NCBI GenBank assembly: GCA_030447945.1
Contig: JAUJNV010000084.1
Coordinates: 1-7,629, forward strand
DNA length: 7,629 nucleotides
From: Fimbriimonas sp.
GTDB lineage: Bacteria; Armatimonadota; Fimbriimonadia; Fimbriimonadales; Fimbriimonadaceae
Reading direction: 5' to 3'
Shown piece after piece: positions 1 through 5,761 of this stretch (position 1 is its first letter; each line of letters starts with the position of its first letter). Under the pieces are notes generated by a model that was not told the origin of the DNA, ran no database searches, and saw only the letters and a program-made list of their open reading frames with translations. A program made the translations under genes and the position numbers.

Positions 1-61
1 CCCAGCCGTTATCCTCTATCTCGTCTTGTGTCTGGAGTTCATTCGTGTGCTCTTACGTTCT
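1..61. other. Probable residual Illumina adapter at the sequence end
   Basis: Bases 28-61 align without gaps to the 34-base 3' part of the Illumina TruSeq indexed adapter, with 29 of 34 identical. The exact blocks include CTGGAGTTCA (32-41) and CGTGTGCTCTT (44-54), and the mismatches are at 31, 42, 43, 55 and 58. This stretch is also about 51% GC, clearly lower than the DNA that follows. Its reading frame gives a hydrophobic peptide that does not resemble the segment normally found before a kinase N box. Bases 1-27 have no clear origin. I infer that real genomic sequence begins near base 62. The adapter sequence is quoted from general knowledge, not from a search. Confidence 0.7.
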
Positions 62-418
62 GTCGCAGCGTCGGCGGACCCAGAACTCATCCGGTTGGTT
101 TTCGTGAACCTGGTCCAGAATTCATGCAAGTATCGGCAGCCGGGCGCCCCCGCCCGCGTCACCTTCGGCGCCGACGCTTTGCCCGGGGGCACCGTCTACT
201 TTGTTCGCGACCAGGGCATCGGCTTCGACATGCGCTACGTCCACAAGATTTTCGAGCCGTTCGAGCGCCTCCACCGCGACAACGCTTACCCCGGTACCGG
301 GATCGGTCTCGCCAACGTCAAGCGCATCGTCGAGCGCCACGGCGGCAAGCTCTGGGCAGAGGCGGCGCCGGACCAAGGCGCCGCATTTTTCTTTACGCTG
401 CCCCCTTCCACTGACTAG
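62..418 (+). CDS. Sensor histidine kinase, C-terminal ATPase domain (5'-partial)
   Basis: This is the last ~118 residues of a two-component histidine kinase; the sensor and phospho-acceptor (DHp) parts lie outside the window. The GHKL ATP-binding boxes appear in order: N box NLVQNSCKY (107-133), G1 box DQGIGFD (209-229), F box KIFEPFERLH, and G2 box GTGIGLANVKRIVERHGG starting at 293. The F-to-G2 spacing and the FERLHRDNAYPGTGIGLA pattern are typical of phytochrome-like and PAS-linked kinases (HisKA/HATPase_c). The protein would autophosphorylate a histidine and pass the phosphate to a response regulator, which is not visible here. The frame stays open to base 2, but bases up to about 61 look like adapter, so residues before VAASADPEL should not be trusted. 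The stop is TAG at 416-418. Confidence 0.9.
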   Translation, partial: VAASADPELIRLVFVNLVQNSCKYRQPGAPARVTFGADALPGGTVYFVRDQGIGFDMRYVHKIFEPFERLHRDNAYPGTGIGLANVKRIVERHGGKLWAEAAPDQGAAFFFTLPPSTD

Positions 419-448
419 GGGGCACCAGACGGAGCGCTCTGCCCTTCC

Positions 449-590
449 CGTGGGTGCGACATCCTGTGCCTCGGCTTCCCCGTAGGTGCGACATTCTGTC
501 GCGCAGTCCTCGGCAGGCGAATCAAGGGCCCTCCGGTGCCCAACGAGGATCGGGCTGCGCCCGATGCGCGACAGAGTGTCGCACCTACGG
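449..590. repeat. Interspersed palindromic repeat: 26-bp inverted pair plus a decayed third copy
   Basis: Arm 480-505 and arm 565-590 are reverse complements over 26 bp with one mismatch. Each arm contains a smaller perfect palindrome, GCGACA-NNN-TGTCGC, at 488-502 (spacer TTC) and 568-582 (spacer GAG). A third, decayed copy in direct orientation sits at 449-470 (CCGTGGGTGCGACATCCTGT). The unit therefore occurs three times in about 140 bp, twice in one orientation and once in the other, which suggests a REP- or MITE-like family. It lies between the kinase stop and the secreted-protein start, so it could also act as a transcript-end hairpin. No coding gene is credible in 419-675. Confidence 0.75.
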
Positions 591-675
591 ACGGGGAGAG
601 CTTGAGCCACGGTTCGAACACCGCAAGATAACCGTGGTTAGCGATCCTCGGGCGGATACGAGTCGTCAGACTCTT

Positions 676-1173
676 ATGGTTAAAGTGAGCAGACTTCTCG
701 GTGTGGGCGCGGCAGTCGGCCTTCTCGGACTGGCGGGCACGGGCGATGCGCAGCGGGTGCGGACGGTTACCGTCAAGATCCACCGGGTGGCGCAGGTCGA
801 CAACCTGGACAAAGGCGATATGCTCGGGTCCGACAAGGCGGACTTCTTCTGCCAGATCACGATCGACGGCAAGATGCACCAGACCAAGCAGATCAGCGAC
901 GACGACGCGACCCCCGGCTGGACGTTCAGAGCGCCCATGTACGGCCGCACCGCCAGCGTTCGGATCAAGCTCATCGACAACGACGGCGGCATGGAGGAGA
1001 AGGACGACTTCGTCGACATCAACCGCCGCAAGGGCAAGAAGGATCTGCATCTGACGTACAACCCGCGGACCGGTCGCATCACGGGCGACGCCAGGGGCCG
1101 CCGGGGCCGGATCATCCGGACCCAAGGCAGCGGCGACACGGACCAAGGCCGGATCTGGTTCTCGATCCGCTAA
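676..1173 (+). CDS. Small secreted C2-like beta-sandwich protein, function unknown
   Basis: The protein has 165 residues. A signal peptide is visible: MVKVSR, a hydrophobic core at residues 7-20, and a likely cleavage after GDA (residue 25). The mature part alternates hydrophobic and polar residues like an all-beta domain. It has two acidic loops that could bind calcium: DNLDKGDMLGSDKADFF (42-58) and IDNDGGMEEKDDFVDI (100-115). A third acidic patch is SDDDATPGWTF (74-84). This resembles C2-type domains in bacterial exported proteins, but the calcium-binding role is inferred from loop composition only. The C-terminus is rich in Arg and Gly (residues 133-160). The ATG at 676 was chosen because it sits directly before the signal peptide; the frame is open further upstream, but that part runs through the repeat at 449-590. 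No good Shine-Dalgarno sequence precedes it. Confidence 0.75.
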   Translation: MVKVSRLLGVGAAVGLLGLAGTGDAQRVRTVTVKIHRVAQVDNLDKGDMLGSDKADFFCQITIDGKMHQTKQISDDDATPGWTFRAPMYGRTASVRIKLIDNDGGMEEKDDFVDINRRKGKKDLHLTYNPRTGRITGDARGRRGRIIRTQGSGDTDQGRIWFSIR

Positions 1174-1188
1174 GGGCGACGCAAGGAA

Positions 1189-1214
1189 AGGAAGCGGCCG
1201 AAGCGCCGCTTCCT
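1189..1214 (+). terminator. Perfect 10-bp hairpin after the secreted-protein gene
   Basis: AGGAAGCGGC (1189-1198) and GCCGCTTCCT (1205-1214) form a perfect 10-bp stem around a 6-base loop, 15 bases after the stop of the C2-like gene. There is no T-run behind it (the next bases are GCCCCCGGG), so it is not a canonical intrinsic terminator. The position still favours a transcript-end or mRNA-stabilising role. Confidence 0.5.
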
Positions 1215-1351
1215 GCCCCCGGGAACCGCAACGGCGCGACAGACTTCCTTTATAGGCGTGGTCACTAAACACGACAACGGCGTTTCCCGGTCAGCCCTCT
1301 ATGTTTTCTCGGCTCCTGTGCGGGGTGGCTTGTCCAAATCGATCAGCATCT

Positions 1352-2080
1352 ATGTCAAGCCCTCACGTTCCCCCGTTTTCCGACCCGAAAACGTCCCCGA
1401 ATCCTGGTAGCCTCCATACTGTGGAGAGCGACCCTACCCCCATTCCTCGTCGCTGGCAACCCCGGGAGCCGTTCTGCGGCTGGTCCCACTTTTTCGGAGC
1501 GGCCTTCGGGCTCGTGGCGCTGGTGGTGCTCATCGTGCTCGCCAAGGGCCGGCCCCACCACCTGGCGAGCTACACGGTGTACGGCCTGAGCATGGTCGGC
1601 CTGTATTTGGCGAGCGCGCTTTACCACTCGCTCTACAAGCATGAGTCCCTCTTCCAAAAGCTGGACCACATCGGGATCTACGCCCTGATCGCGGGCACCT
1701 ACACGCCGGTGTGCCTGGTCGCGCTGCGCGGCACCTTCGGTACCGCGATGCTCGTCGCCCAGTGGAGCATGGCGGCGATCGGCATGGCCGCCATCCTCAT
1801 CGGGCGCAGCCCCCACTGGCTGCGGATCACCCTCTACCTCGCGATGGGCTGGCTCGCGGTGGTCGCCATTCCGACTCTGGGCGTGGTGCTCCCGCGCCCG
1901 GCGGTCTGGCTCTTGGTGGGGGGCGGCATCGCCTATACCGTCGGCACGATCATCTTCGTCAGCGAGCGCCCCCGCCTCTGGCCGGGCAAGTTCGGCTCCC
2001 ACGACCTCTGGCACGTCTTCGTCCTTGCGGGCAGCGCCTGCCATTTCGTGATGATGCTCTTCATCGTTCGTTTGCCGTAG
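1352..2080 (+). CDS. Hemolysin III / TrhA family (PAQR) integral membrane protein
   Basis: This is a seven-helix membrane protein of the hemolysin III/YqfA/PAQR family. Residue numbers here count from the ATG at 1301. Helices lie roughly at 65-84, 90-107, 123-143, 148-167, 174-193, 199-220 and 235-256. The family's metal-site residues are present: S105-x3-H109 (SALYH), D122 in LDHIGIY, and H234-x3-H238 (HDLWH). AGTYTP after the third motif is also typical. In PAQR proteins these residues hold a zinc ion in a hydrolase-like site; the bacterial role is unsettled, though some members affect membrane lipid and energy balance. Start choice is uncertain. ATGs at 1301 and 1352 and a GTG at 1421 are in frame and none has a clear ribosome site. 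The GTG would give 219 residues, the usual family length, and codon third positions before 1421 are only about half G/C. Confidence 0.9.
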   Translation: MSSPHVPPFSDPKTSPNPGSLHTVESDPTPIPRRWQPREPFCGWSHFFGAAFGLVALVVLIVLAKGRPHHLASYTVYGLSMVGLYLASALYHSLYKHESLFQKLDHIGIYALIAGTYTPVCLVALRGTFGTAMLVAQWSMAAIGMAAILIGRSPHWLRITLYLAMGWLAVVAIPTLGVVLPRPAVWLLVGGGIAYTVGTIIFVSERPRLWPGKFGSHDLWHVFVLAGSACHFVMMLFIVRLP

Positions 2081-2086
2081 ACTGAA

Positions 2087-2194
2087 GGTTTCAGGTTTCA
2101 GGTTGCCGGTGGGGAGGGCTGATGGGTGATAGGTGATAGGTGATAGGTAAGGTACAAGCCCACACCCGAACACCCGAACACCCGAACACCGGAA
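2087..2194. repeat. Three adjacent microsatellite-like tracts
   Basis: Three unrelated short tandem repeats lie within about 110 bp directly after the TrhA-like gene. They are GGTTTCA repeated about 2.5 times (2087-2104), GGTGATA repeated three times with a partial fourth (2125-2148), and the 8-mer CACCCGAA repeated four times with one mismatch in the last unit (2163-2194). Two units are 7 bp and one is 8 bp, so none is a codon-like repeat. I see no gene in 2081-2225. Confidence 0.85.
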
Positions 2195-2225
2195 CAACCT
2201 CGCTTTGAGCGCCGTCGCCTAGCCG

Positions 2226-2393
2226 ATGCTTACGCCGAACGCTCCGTCCGATCCTCCGCCGTCTGAGGGCACTGCGCCTACCCCGCAGCCGGGCGACGAA
2301 GTTTCTCCCGAGAACGACGAGAGGTGGACTCCGCGCGAAGGCGACCAGGGTGTGTGCACGGACTCGGACAAGGGGAAGCCGAGCGAAGGATGA
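2226..2393 (+). CDS. Small Pro/Asp/Glu-rich protein (55 aa), overlapping the isomerase start
   Basis: This ORF runs from the ATG at 2226 to the TGA at 2391-2393 and shares the bases ATGA with the start of the isomerase at 2390, the usual sign of translational coupling. An in-frame TAG (2220-2222) lies just before the ATG, so the start is tightly limited. The product would be hydrophilic and probably disordered, with 11 prolines among 55 residues, many Asp, Glu, Ser and Gly, and a single Cys in GVCTDSDKGK. Codon third positions are about 73% G/C overall and about 82% in the second half. That is higher than the competing frame that would extend the isomerase upstream (about 59%). I recognise no family. 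No clear Shine-Dalgarno sequence is seen. It could be a short leader peptide, a stand-alone small protein, or chance. Confidence 0.5.
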   Translation: MLTPNAPSDPPPSEGTAPTPQPGDEVSPENDERWTPREGDQGVCTDSDKGKPSEG

Positions 2394-3157
2394 AGCCGAT
2401 CAGCCTTCAGCTCTATACCCTCCGCGAGGAGATGAAGTCGGGGAACCACCTGGACGTCCTCCGACGCGTCGCTGAGATCGGCTACACGGGCGTCGAGCCT
2501 GCCGGATTCCACGGCATGAGCGCGCGGGACTTCCGAAGGGCCGTCGAGGATCTCGGCATGACGGTCTCCTCCAACCACGGGCCGTTCCCAACGCCCGAGA
2601 ACGCCGACGAGGTCATTGTGACCACCCGCGACCTGGGCTGCGAGTGGGCCGTGAGCGGCTTCGGCCCCGACGCCTACGAGACGCCCGAAGCTATCGAGCG
2701 CACCGCCGAAAAGGTGAACGTCGCCGCGGGCATCCTGGCGGACGAGGGGCTGGGCTTCTGCCTTCACAACCACTGGTGGGAGTTCCAGCCCGTGGCGGGC
2801 GGCCAGCTCGCTTACGACCTCATCCTCGAGCGATGTCCCGGCGTGCGCCTGGAGATCGACGTCTACTGGGCCTCCGCCTTCGGCGCCAACGACGTTCCGG
2901 GCCAGGTCGCGCGGCTCAAGGATGTTACGCCCCTCCTCCACATCAAGGACGGTCCCGGCGTGAAGGGCCTGCCGCACGTCGCCGTCGGCTCCGGCACGAT
3001 GGACATCCCCGCGGTGATCGCGGCGGCCGACCCGAGCGTGCTCCAGTGGCTCGTCGTCGAACTGGACGAGTGCGGCACGGATATGGTGGAAGCGGTTGAG
3101 CAGAGCTACCGCTACCTCGTCGGCAACGGCCTCGCCTCCGGCAATAAGCCGGCCTGA
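2390..3157 (+). CDS. Sugar phosphate isomerase/epimerase (xylose isomerase-like TIM barrel)
   Basis: This 255-residue cytosolic protein belongs to the AP endonuclease family 2 / xylose-isomerase-like TIM-barrel superfamily. These enzymes interconvert keto and aldo sugars, epimerise C3, or act on inosose-type polyols through a divalent metal. Typical signatures include the opening strand SLQLYTLRE (5-13), GYTGVEPAGF (31-40), HNHWWEF (126-132), EIDVYW (155-160), HIKDG (184-188), VAVGSGTMDIPAV (197-209) and VVELDE (222-227). E155, D157, H184 and E225 sit where metal or catalytic residues are expected. The start at 2390 was chosen because the first barrel strand begins within a few residues; GAAGG-like bases (GCGAAGG) lie directly before it. 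It overlaps the preceding 55-codon ORF by ATGA. The substrate cannot be told from the sequence. Confidence 0.93.
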   Translation: MKPISLQLYTLREEMKSGNHLDVLRRVAEIGYTGVEPAGFHGMSARDFRRAVEDLGMTVSSNHGPFPTPENADEVIVTTRDLGCEWAVSGFGPDAYETPEAIERTAEKVNVAAGILADEGLGFCLHNHWWEFQPVAGGQLAYDLILERCPGVRLEIDVYWASAFGANDVPGQVARLKDVTPLLHIKDGPGVKGLPHVAVGSGTMDIPAVIAAADPSVLQWLVVELDECGTDMVEAVEQSYRYLVGNGLASGNKPA

Positions 3158-3317
3158 CGGGAGGGCCGGGTGTACGGTGCAGGGTGCCGGGGTGTCGGGT
3201 GCGGGGTGAAGGCGACGGGGAACGGGGGACAAGGGACGGGGAACTGGGAACACGGCTTTAAAGTCTCCTGTTCTCTGTGCTTCCCCCTGCACCCTCCACC
3301 CTGCCCGACGTCCCCTC
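3158..3317. repeat. Strand-skewed low-complexity gap with a short inverted repeat
   Basis: The first ~90 bp are strongly G-rich on the plus strand and consist of slipped variants of GGGTGNNG and GGGGAACNGG/GGGGGACAAGG. The last ~40 bp are C-rich. GGTGCAGGG (3176-3184) is matched by its reverse complement CCCTGCACC (3285-3293). The tract looks like decayed tandem repeats, not a gene. I see no promoter with convincing -35/-10 boxes and no Shine-Dalgarno sequence before the HAD gene. Confidence 0.55.
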
Positions 3318-3995
3318 ATGCATCCTAACACCCATCTCCAAGCCGTCATCTTCGATGTCGACGGCACTCTCATCGACTCGGTGGACTTCCACGCGGAGGC
3401 TTGGCGTCAGACGCTCGGCCGTTACGGCCATGAAGTGCCGTTCGAGGACGTCCGCTTCCAGATCGGCAAGGGGGCCGATACGTTCATGCCCGTCTTCTTC
3501 TCTTCGGAGGAGATGGATCGGATCGGGGAGGAGGCCAAGGAGTTTCGCAAGGAGCTCTTCAAGCGGGAGTTTCTCCCTCAGGTCCGGGCTTTCCCATGTG
3601 TGCGCGAGCTGTTCGAGCGTATCCTCGCCGACGGCAAGCGGATCGCGCTCGCCTCCTCGGCGGTGGGCGAGGAACTGGAGAAATACAAGGAGATCACGAA
3701 CGTCGGCGACCTGCTCCAAGCGGAGACTTCCGCCGACGACGCTGAGCGCTCGAAGCCTCACCCCGACATCTTCCAGGCCGCCCTCGAGGGCCTCGGCCTG
3801 AAGGACCCCTCCCGCGCCATCGTCATCGGCGACACGCCGTACGACGCCGAGGCCGCACGCAAGGCGGGAATCCCCAGCATTGGCGTCCTTTCCGGAGGCT
3901 TCCCCGAGGAGAGCCTGCGCGAAGCGGGCTGCGTCGCGATCTTCCGAGGCCCCGCCGACCTCCTGGAGCGCTACGACGAGAGCCCCCTGAAGTAG
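3318..3995 (+). CDS. HAD-superfamily phosphatase / beta-phosphoglucomutase-like hydrolase
   Basis: This 225-residue protein contains all four HAD motifs. Motif I is FDVDGT (12-17; D13 is the nucleophile and D15 the acid/base). Motif II is ALASSA (110-115, serine). Motif III is K146 in ERSKPHPDIF. Motif IV is GDTPYDAEAA (171-180, with D172 and D176 for Mg2+). The helical cap sits between motifs I and II (about residues 20-95), giving the C1-cap arrangement of phosphoglycolate phosphatases and beta-phosphoglucomutases. It would hydrolyse or transfer a phosphate on a small metabolite, most often a sugar phosphate. It follows the sugar isomerase on the same strand with a 160-bp gap, which hints at a shared role in carbohydrate metabolism but does not prove an operon. 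The first motif begins 12 residues from the ATG, so the start is well placed. Confidence 0.93.
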   Translation: MHPNTHLQAVIFDVDGTLIDSVDFHAEAWRQTLGRYGHEVPFEDVRFQIGKGADTFMPVFFSSEEMDRIGEEAKEFRKELFKREFLPQVRAFPCVRELFERILADGKRIALASSAVGEELEKYKEITNVGDLLQAETSADDAERSKPHPDIFQAALEGLGLKDPSRAIVIGDTPYDAEAARKAGIPSIGVLSGGFPEESLREAGCVAIFRGPADLLERYDESPLK

Positions 3996-4101
3996 CCTGG
4001 GAGCGCGCTCGTCCCAAGCGCATCCGGAGGAACGATTGCTCTACAGCCTCTAATCAGGGCGGGTCATTCCGAATGCGCTCGGGACGGGCGCGCTCCCAGG
4101 C
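3995..4101. repeat. Long inverted repeat between convergent genes; candidate bidirectional terminator
   Basis: Arms 3995-4023 and 4073-4101 are reverse complements over 29 bp with two mismatches. Allowing one more mismatch, pairing continues to 4028 and 4068, giving 34-bp arms around a ~39-base loop. The left arm starts on the last base of the HAD stop codon, and the right arm ends 13 bases from the amidohydrolase stop on the other strand. No T-run flanks the stem. Position suggests it ends transcripts from both sides. The length and the decay in the arms also fit a palindromic interspersed element or MITE that landed between two gene ends. No target-site duplication is evident. Confidence 0.75.
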
Positions 4102-4114
4102 ACGGCCCCGCGGG

Positions 4115-5761
4115 CTACGGGCTTACGGCCTTCAACGGGTCGTCTTCGTAAACTTCGAAGTCGGCGAGGCTCTCCTCTTCCAGGGTTCCCATTCCCATGT
4201 CGCCGTTCGTGGTCGCGGCCCAAGTCGTGTGCGCCAACAGCCCCTCCAAACGGCTGCTGTTCTCAGCAGGATCGTAGATCTCCGGCCGCTCTTCGGCGGT
4301 CCGGATCGCGTCCCACGGATCGCCGGGGACGATGGGGCGGTCGGAGCCGAAGCACAGCGGGATGCCCGCATCGAGGAGGGAACGGGTGCGCTTGAGCTTC
4401 GCCGTTCGCTCGGGGCCGAGCTGGCGGAGGTAGGCGTGGCCGAAGCGGAGCAGGAACTCCGGCTGGAAGCAGACGGGGGAGCCGAGGCGGGCGAGGCGTC
4501 CGATCTGCGCATCGCTCAGGATCATCGCGTGCTCGATCCGGTGCCGGGCGGGCTCGCCCGTGGCTTCGTAGGCGTCCATGACGAGGTCCGTCGCGTAGTC
4601 GCCGATGCAGTGCGTGGCCACCGCGTACTCCGCGTCGTGCGCCGTCCGCACCATCTCCGTCAGCTTTTCCGGCAGGTAAATGAGCTGCCCGCTTGTTTCG
4701 CCGTCGAGCGGGGGCCGGGAAGGGAAGGCGGCCGGCGCGGAACCGGGCTCCCCCGAGTACCGCCCGTAGATCGCCGCCGTCGCGGAGCCAAGGGCGCCGT
4801 CGGCAAAGATCTTTATTCCCGCCACCCGGCAGCGATCCTCCTCCAACCCGCGGACGAGGTCCGCAGTTCCTCCTTCGGCACGGCGCGCGGGCCAGCGACG
4901 GTCTTCCACTGAAGGTACAGCCTCGTTCGTATCGCGCATCCCGTTTCGGCGGCAATGCGGTACGCCTCGATCTCTCCGGAGGTCGAATCGGCCGGTCATC
5001 ATGTCGCTCGCGCACGCGATGCCCATGCCGCGCATCAGTCCTCCCGCCGCGAGGATGGCCTGCACCATCTCCTCCAGAGTCGGGTTGGGCGCGGCGCTCG
5101 TCACCCGCTCGTGGGCGGCTTCGAAGAGCACCCCGTCGGGCTTCCCGTCGTCCCCGCGCCGGAAGCTTCCTCCGGGCGGATCGGGCGTGGCATCGTCGAC
5201 TCCCGCCGCGCGAAGGGCGGCGGAGTTGGCGACGCTGGCGTGCCCATTCACGTGTCTCAAGAGGATCGGCCGCGTACCGCTGATCCCGTCCAAGTCGTGC
5301 CGCGTGAGATGGACGCCGCCGTAGCGCGTCTGGTCGTAATGGACGGCGTGCAGCCACCCGTCCGGCTGAGCCCCGTGCCGCTCCCGCACCCGGTCCAGCA
5401 CGTCGCCGTGCCCCTCGCAGCCGCCGAGGTGCAGCTTCTGAAGGTCGAGCCCTGTGGGAAGGATGTGGCAGTGGGGGTCGACGAAGGCGGGGAGAAGATA
5501 GCGTCCGTTGAGATCCACAATGTCCCCTCCCCCGTGTGGTTCGTCACGGGAGAGGGGGGAGGGGGTGAGGGTCTCGAAAGTTTCTTCTGCGACCAAGCCT
5601 GGTTCAGTTGCGATACTTCCAGAGCCCTCACCCCCTGCCCCCTCTCCTGTGTGGTTCGTCACGGCAGAGGGGGAGCGATGGACGACTCGCCCGTCCTCGA
5701 CCAGCATCTCCTGTGGCTCGCCGGTCAGGCCCCAGCGGAAGTTCGTGTAATGCGTTCTCAA
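4115..5761 (-). CDS. YtcJ-like metal-dependent amidohydrolase (with in-frame insert and compensated frameshift)
   Basis: This 548-residue enzyme of the Amidohydro_3 (YtcJ) family would hydrolyse an amide or related C-N bond with bound metal. Visible motifs are FVDPHCHI with metal ligands H97 and H99, GIKIFADGALGS (315-326, K317 and D321), THCIGD (383-388), RHRIEHA (406-412) and FGSDRPIVPGDPWDAI (471-486, D474). The start is a TTG at 5761 that overlaps the amine oxidase stop as TTGA, with GGAGG seven bases upstream; the frame is open further upstream but there it only mirrors the oxidase. There are two oddities. Residues about 29-80 come from a pair of palindromic repeats and separate the usual N-terminal strands from the HxH motif. 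Residues 263-301 are read out of frame between two cancelling indels, so activity is uncertain. It is the last gene of the minus-strand operon. Confidence 0.9.
   Translation of the reverse strand: MRTHYTNFRWGLTGEPQEMLVEDGRVVHRSPSAVTNHTGEGAGGEGSGSIATEPGLVAEETFETLTPSPLSRDEPHGGGDIVDLNGRYLLPAFVDPHCHILPTGLDLQKLHLGGCEGHGDVLDRVRERHGAQPDGWLHAVHYDQTRYGGVHLTRHDLDGISGTRPILLRHVNGHASVANSAALRAAGVDDATPDPPGGSFRRGDDGKPDGVLFEAAHERVTSAAPNPTLEEMVQAILAAGGLMRGMGIACASDMMTGRFDLRRDRGVPHCRRNGMRDTNEAVPSVEDRRWPARRAEGGTADLVRGLEEDRCRVAGIKIFADGALGSATAAIYGRYSGEPGSAPAAFPSRPPLDGETSGQLIYLPEKLTEMVRTAHDAEYAVATHCIGDYATDLVMDAYEATGEPARHRIEHAMILSDAQIGRLARLGSPVCFQPEFLLRFGHAYLRQLGPERTAKLKRTRSLLDAGIPLCFGSDRPIVPGDPWDAIRTAEERPEIYDPAENSSRLEGLLAHTTWAATTNGDMGMGTLEEESLADFEVYEDDPLKAVSP
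4860..4975 (-). other. Compensated frameshift inside the amidohydrolase
   Basis: In the annotated frame, residues 263-301 read as a basic, family-unlike string (DRGVPHCRRNGMRDTNE and onward). One frame over, bases 4974 down to 4861 encode 38 codons that read EIEAYRIAAETG, then TRLYLQW, then VPKEELR, which fits the family and joins smoothly to LVRGLEEDRC. The simplest explanation is one extra base at 4975 and one missing base between 4860 and 4861. Codon third positions are about 79% G/C in the restored frame against about 54% in the annotated one. The cause may be two assembly errors or a real pair of mutations. Confidence 0.8.
5524..5673. repeat. Two palindromic repeats embedded in the amidohydrolase coding region
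   Basis: Two hairpins of the same design lie in direct orientation. Copy A pairs 5524-5536 with 5545-5557 (13 bp, one mismatch). Copy B pairs 5638-5651 with 5660-5673 (14 bp, one mismatch and one G-T pair). Both have the 8-base loop TGGTTCGT and the 16-bp core GTGTGGTTCGTCACGG (5534-5549 and 5649-5664). The facing arms also pair with each other, 5545-5571 with 5625-5651, over 27 bp with one mismatch and one G-T pair. The copies are 115 bases apart, so they are translated in two different frames, yet no stop arises. Similar C/G-rich palindromes are common interspersed repeats in bacteria. Confidence 0.85.

Noticed and set aside
454..675. A 74-residue N-terminal extension of the secreted C2-like protein
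   Set aside because: It is a translation of the palindromic repeats and would bury the signal peptide inside the protein.
1234..1243. GCGCGACAGA resembling part of the 480-590 repeat
   Set aside because: Only about 10 bases match and the second half of the palindrome is missing, so it may be chance.
1245..1260. TATAGG as a possible -10 box ahead of the TrhA-like gene
   Set aside because: No -35 box stands at the right distance, and such hexamers are expected by chance.
2087..2194. The tandem repeats as a CRISPR array or replication iterons
   Set aside because: The units are 7-8 bp without spacers, differ from one another, and no cas, rep or DnaA-box signal is near.
2219..3373. A 384-codon open frame on the minus strand, antisense to the isomerase and part of the HAD gene
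   Set aside because: It is the usual antisense shadow of a GC-rich gene: the plus strand carries clear isomerase motifs and the antisense product has none. It also runs through the low-complexity gap.
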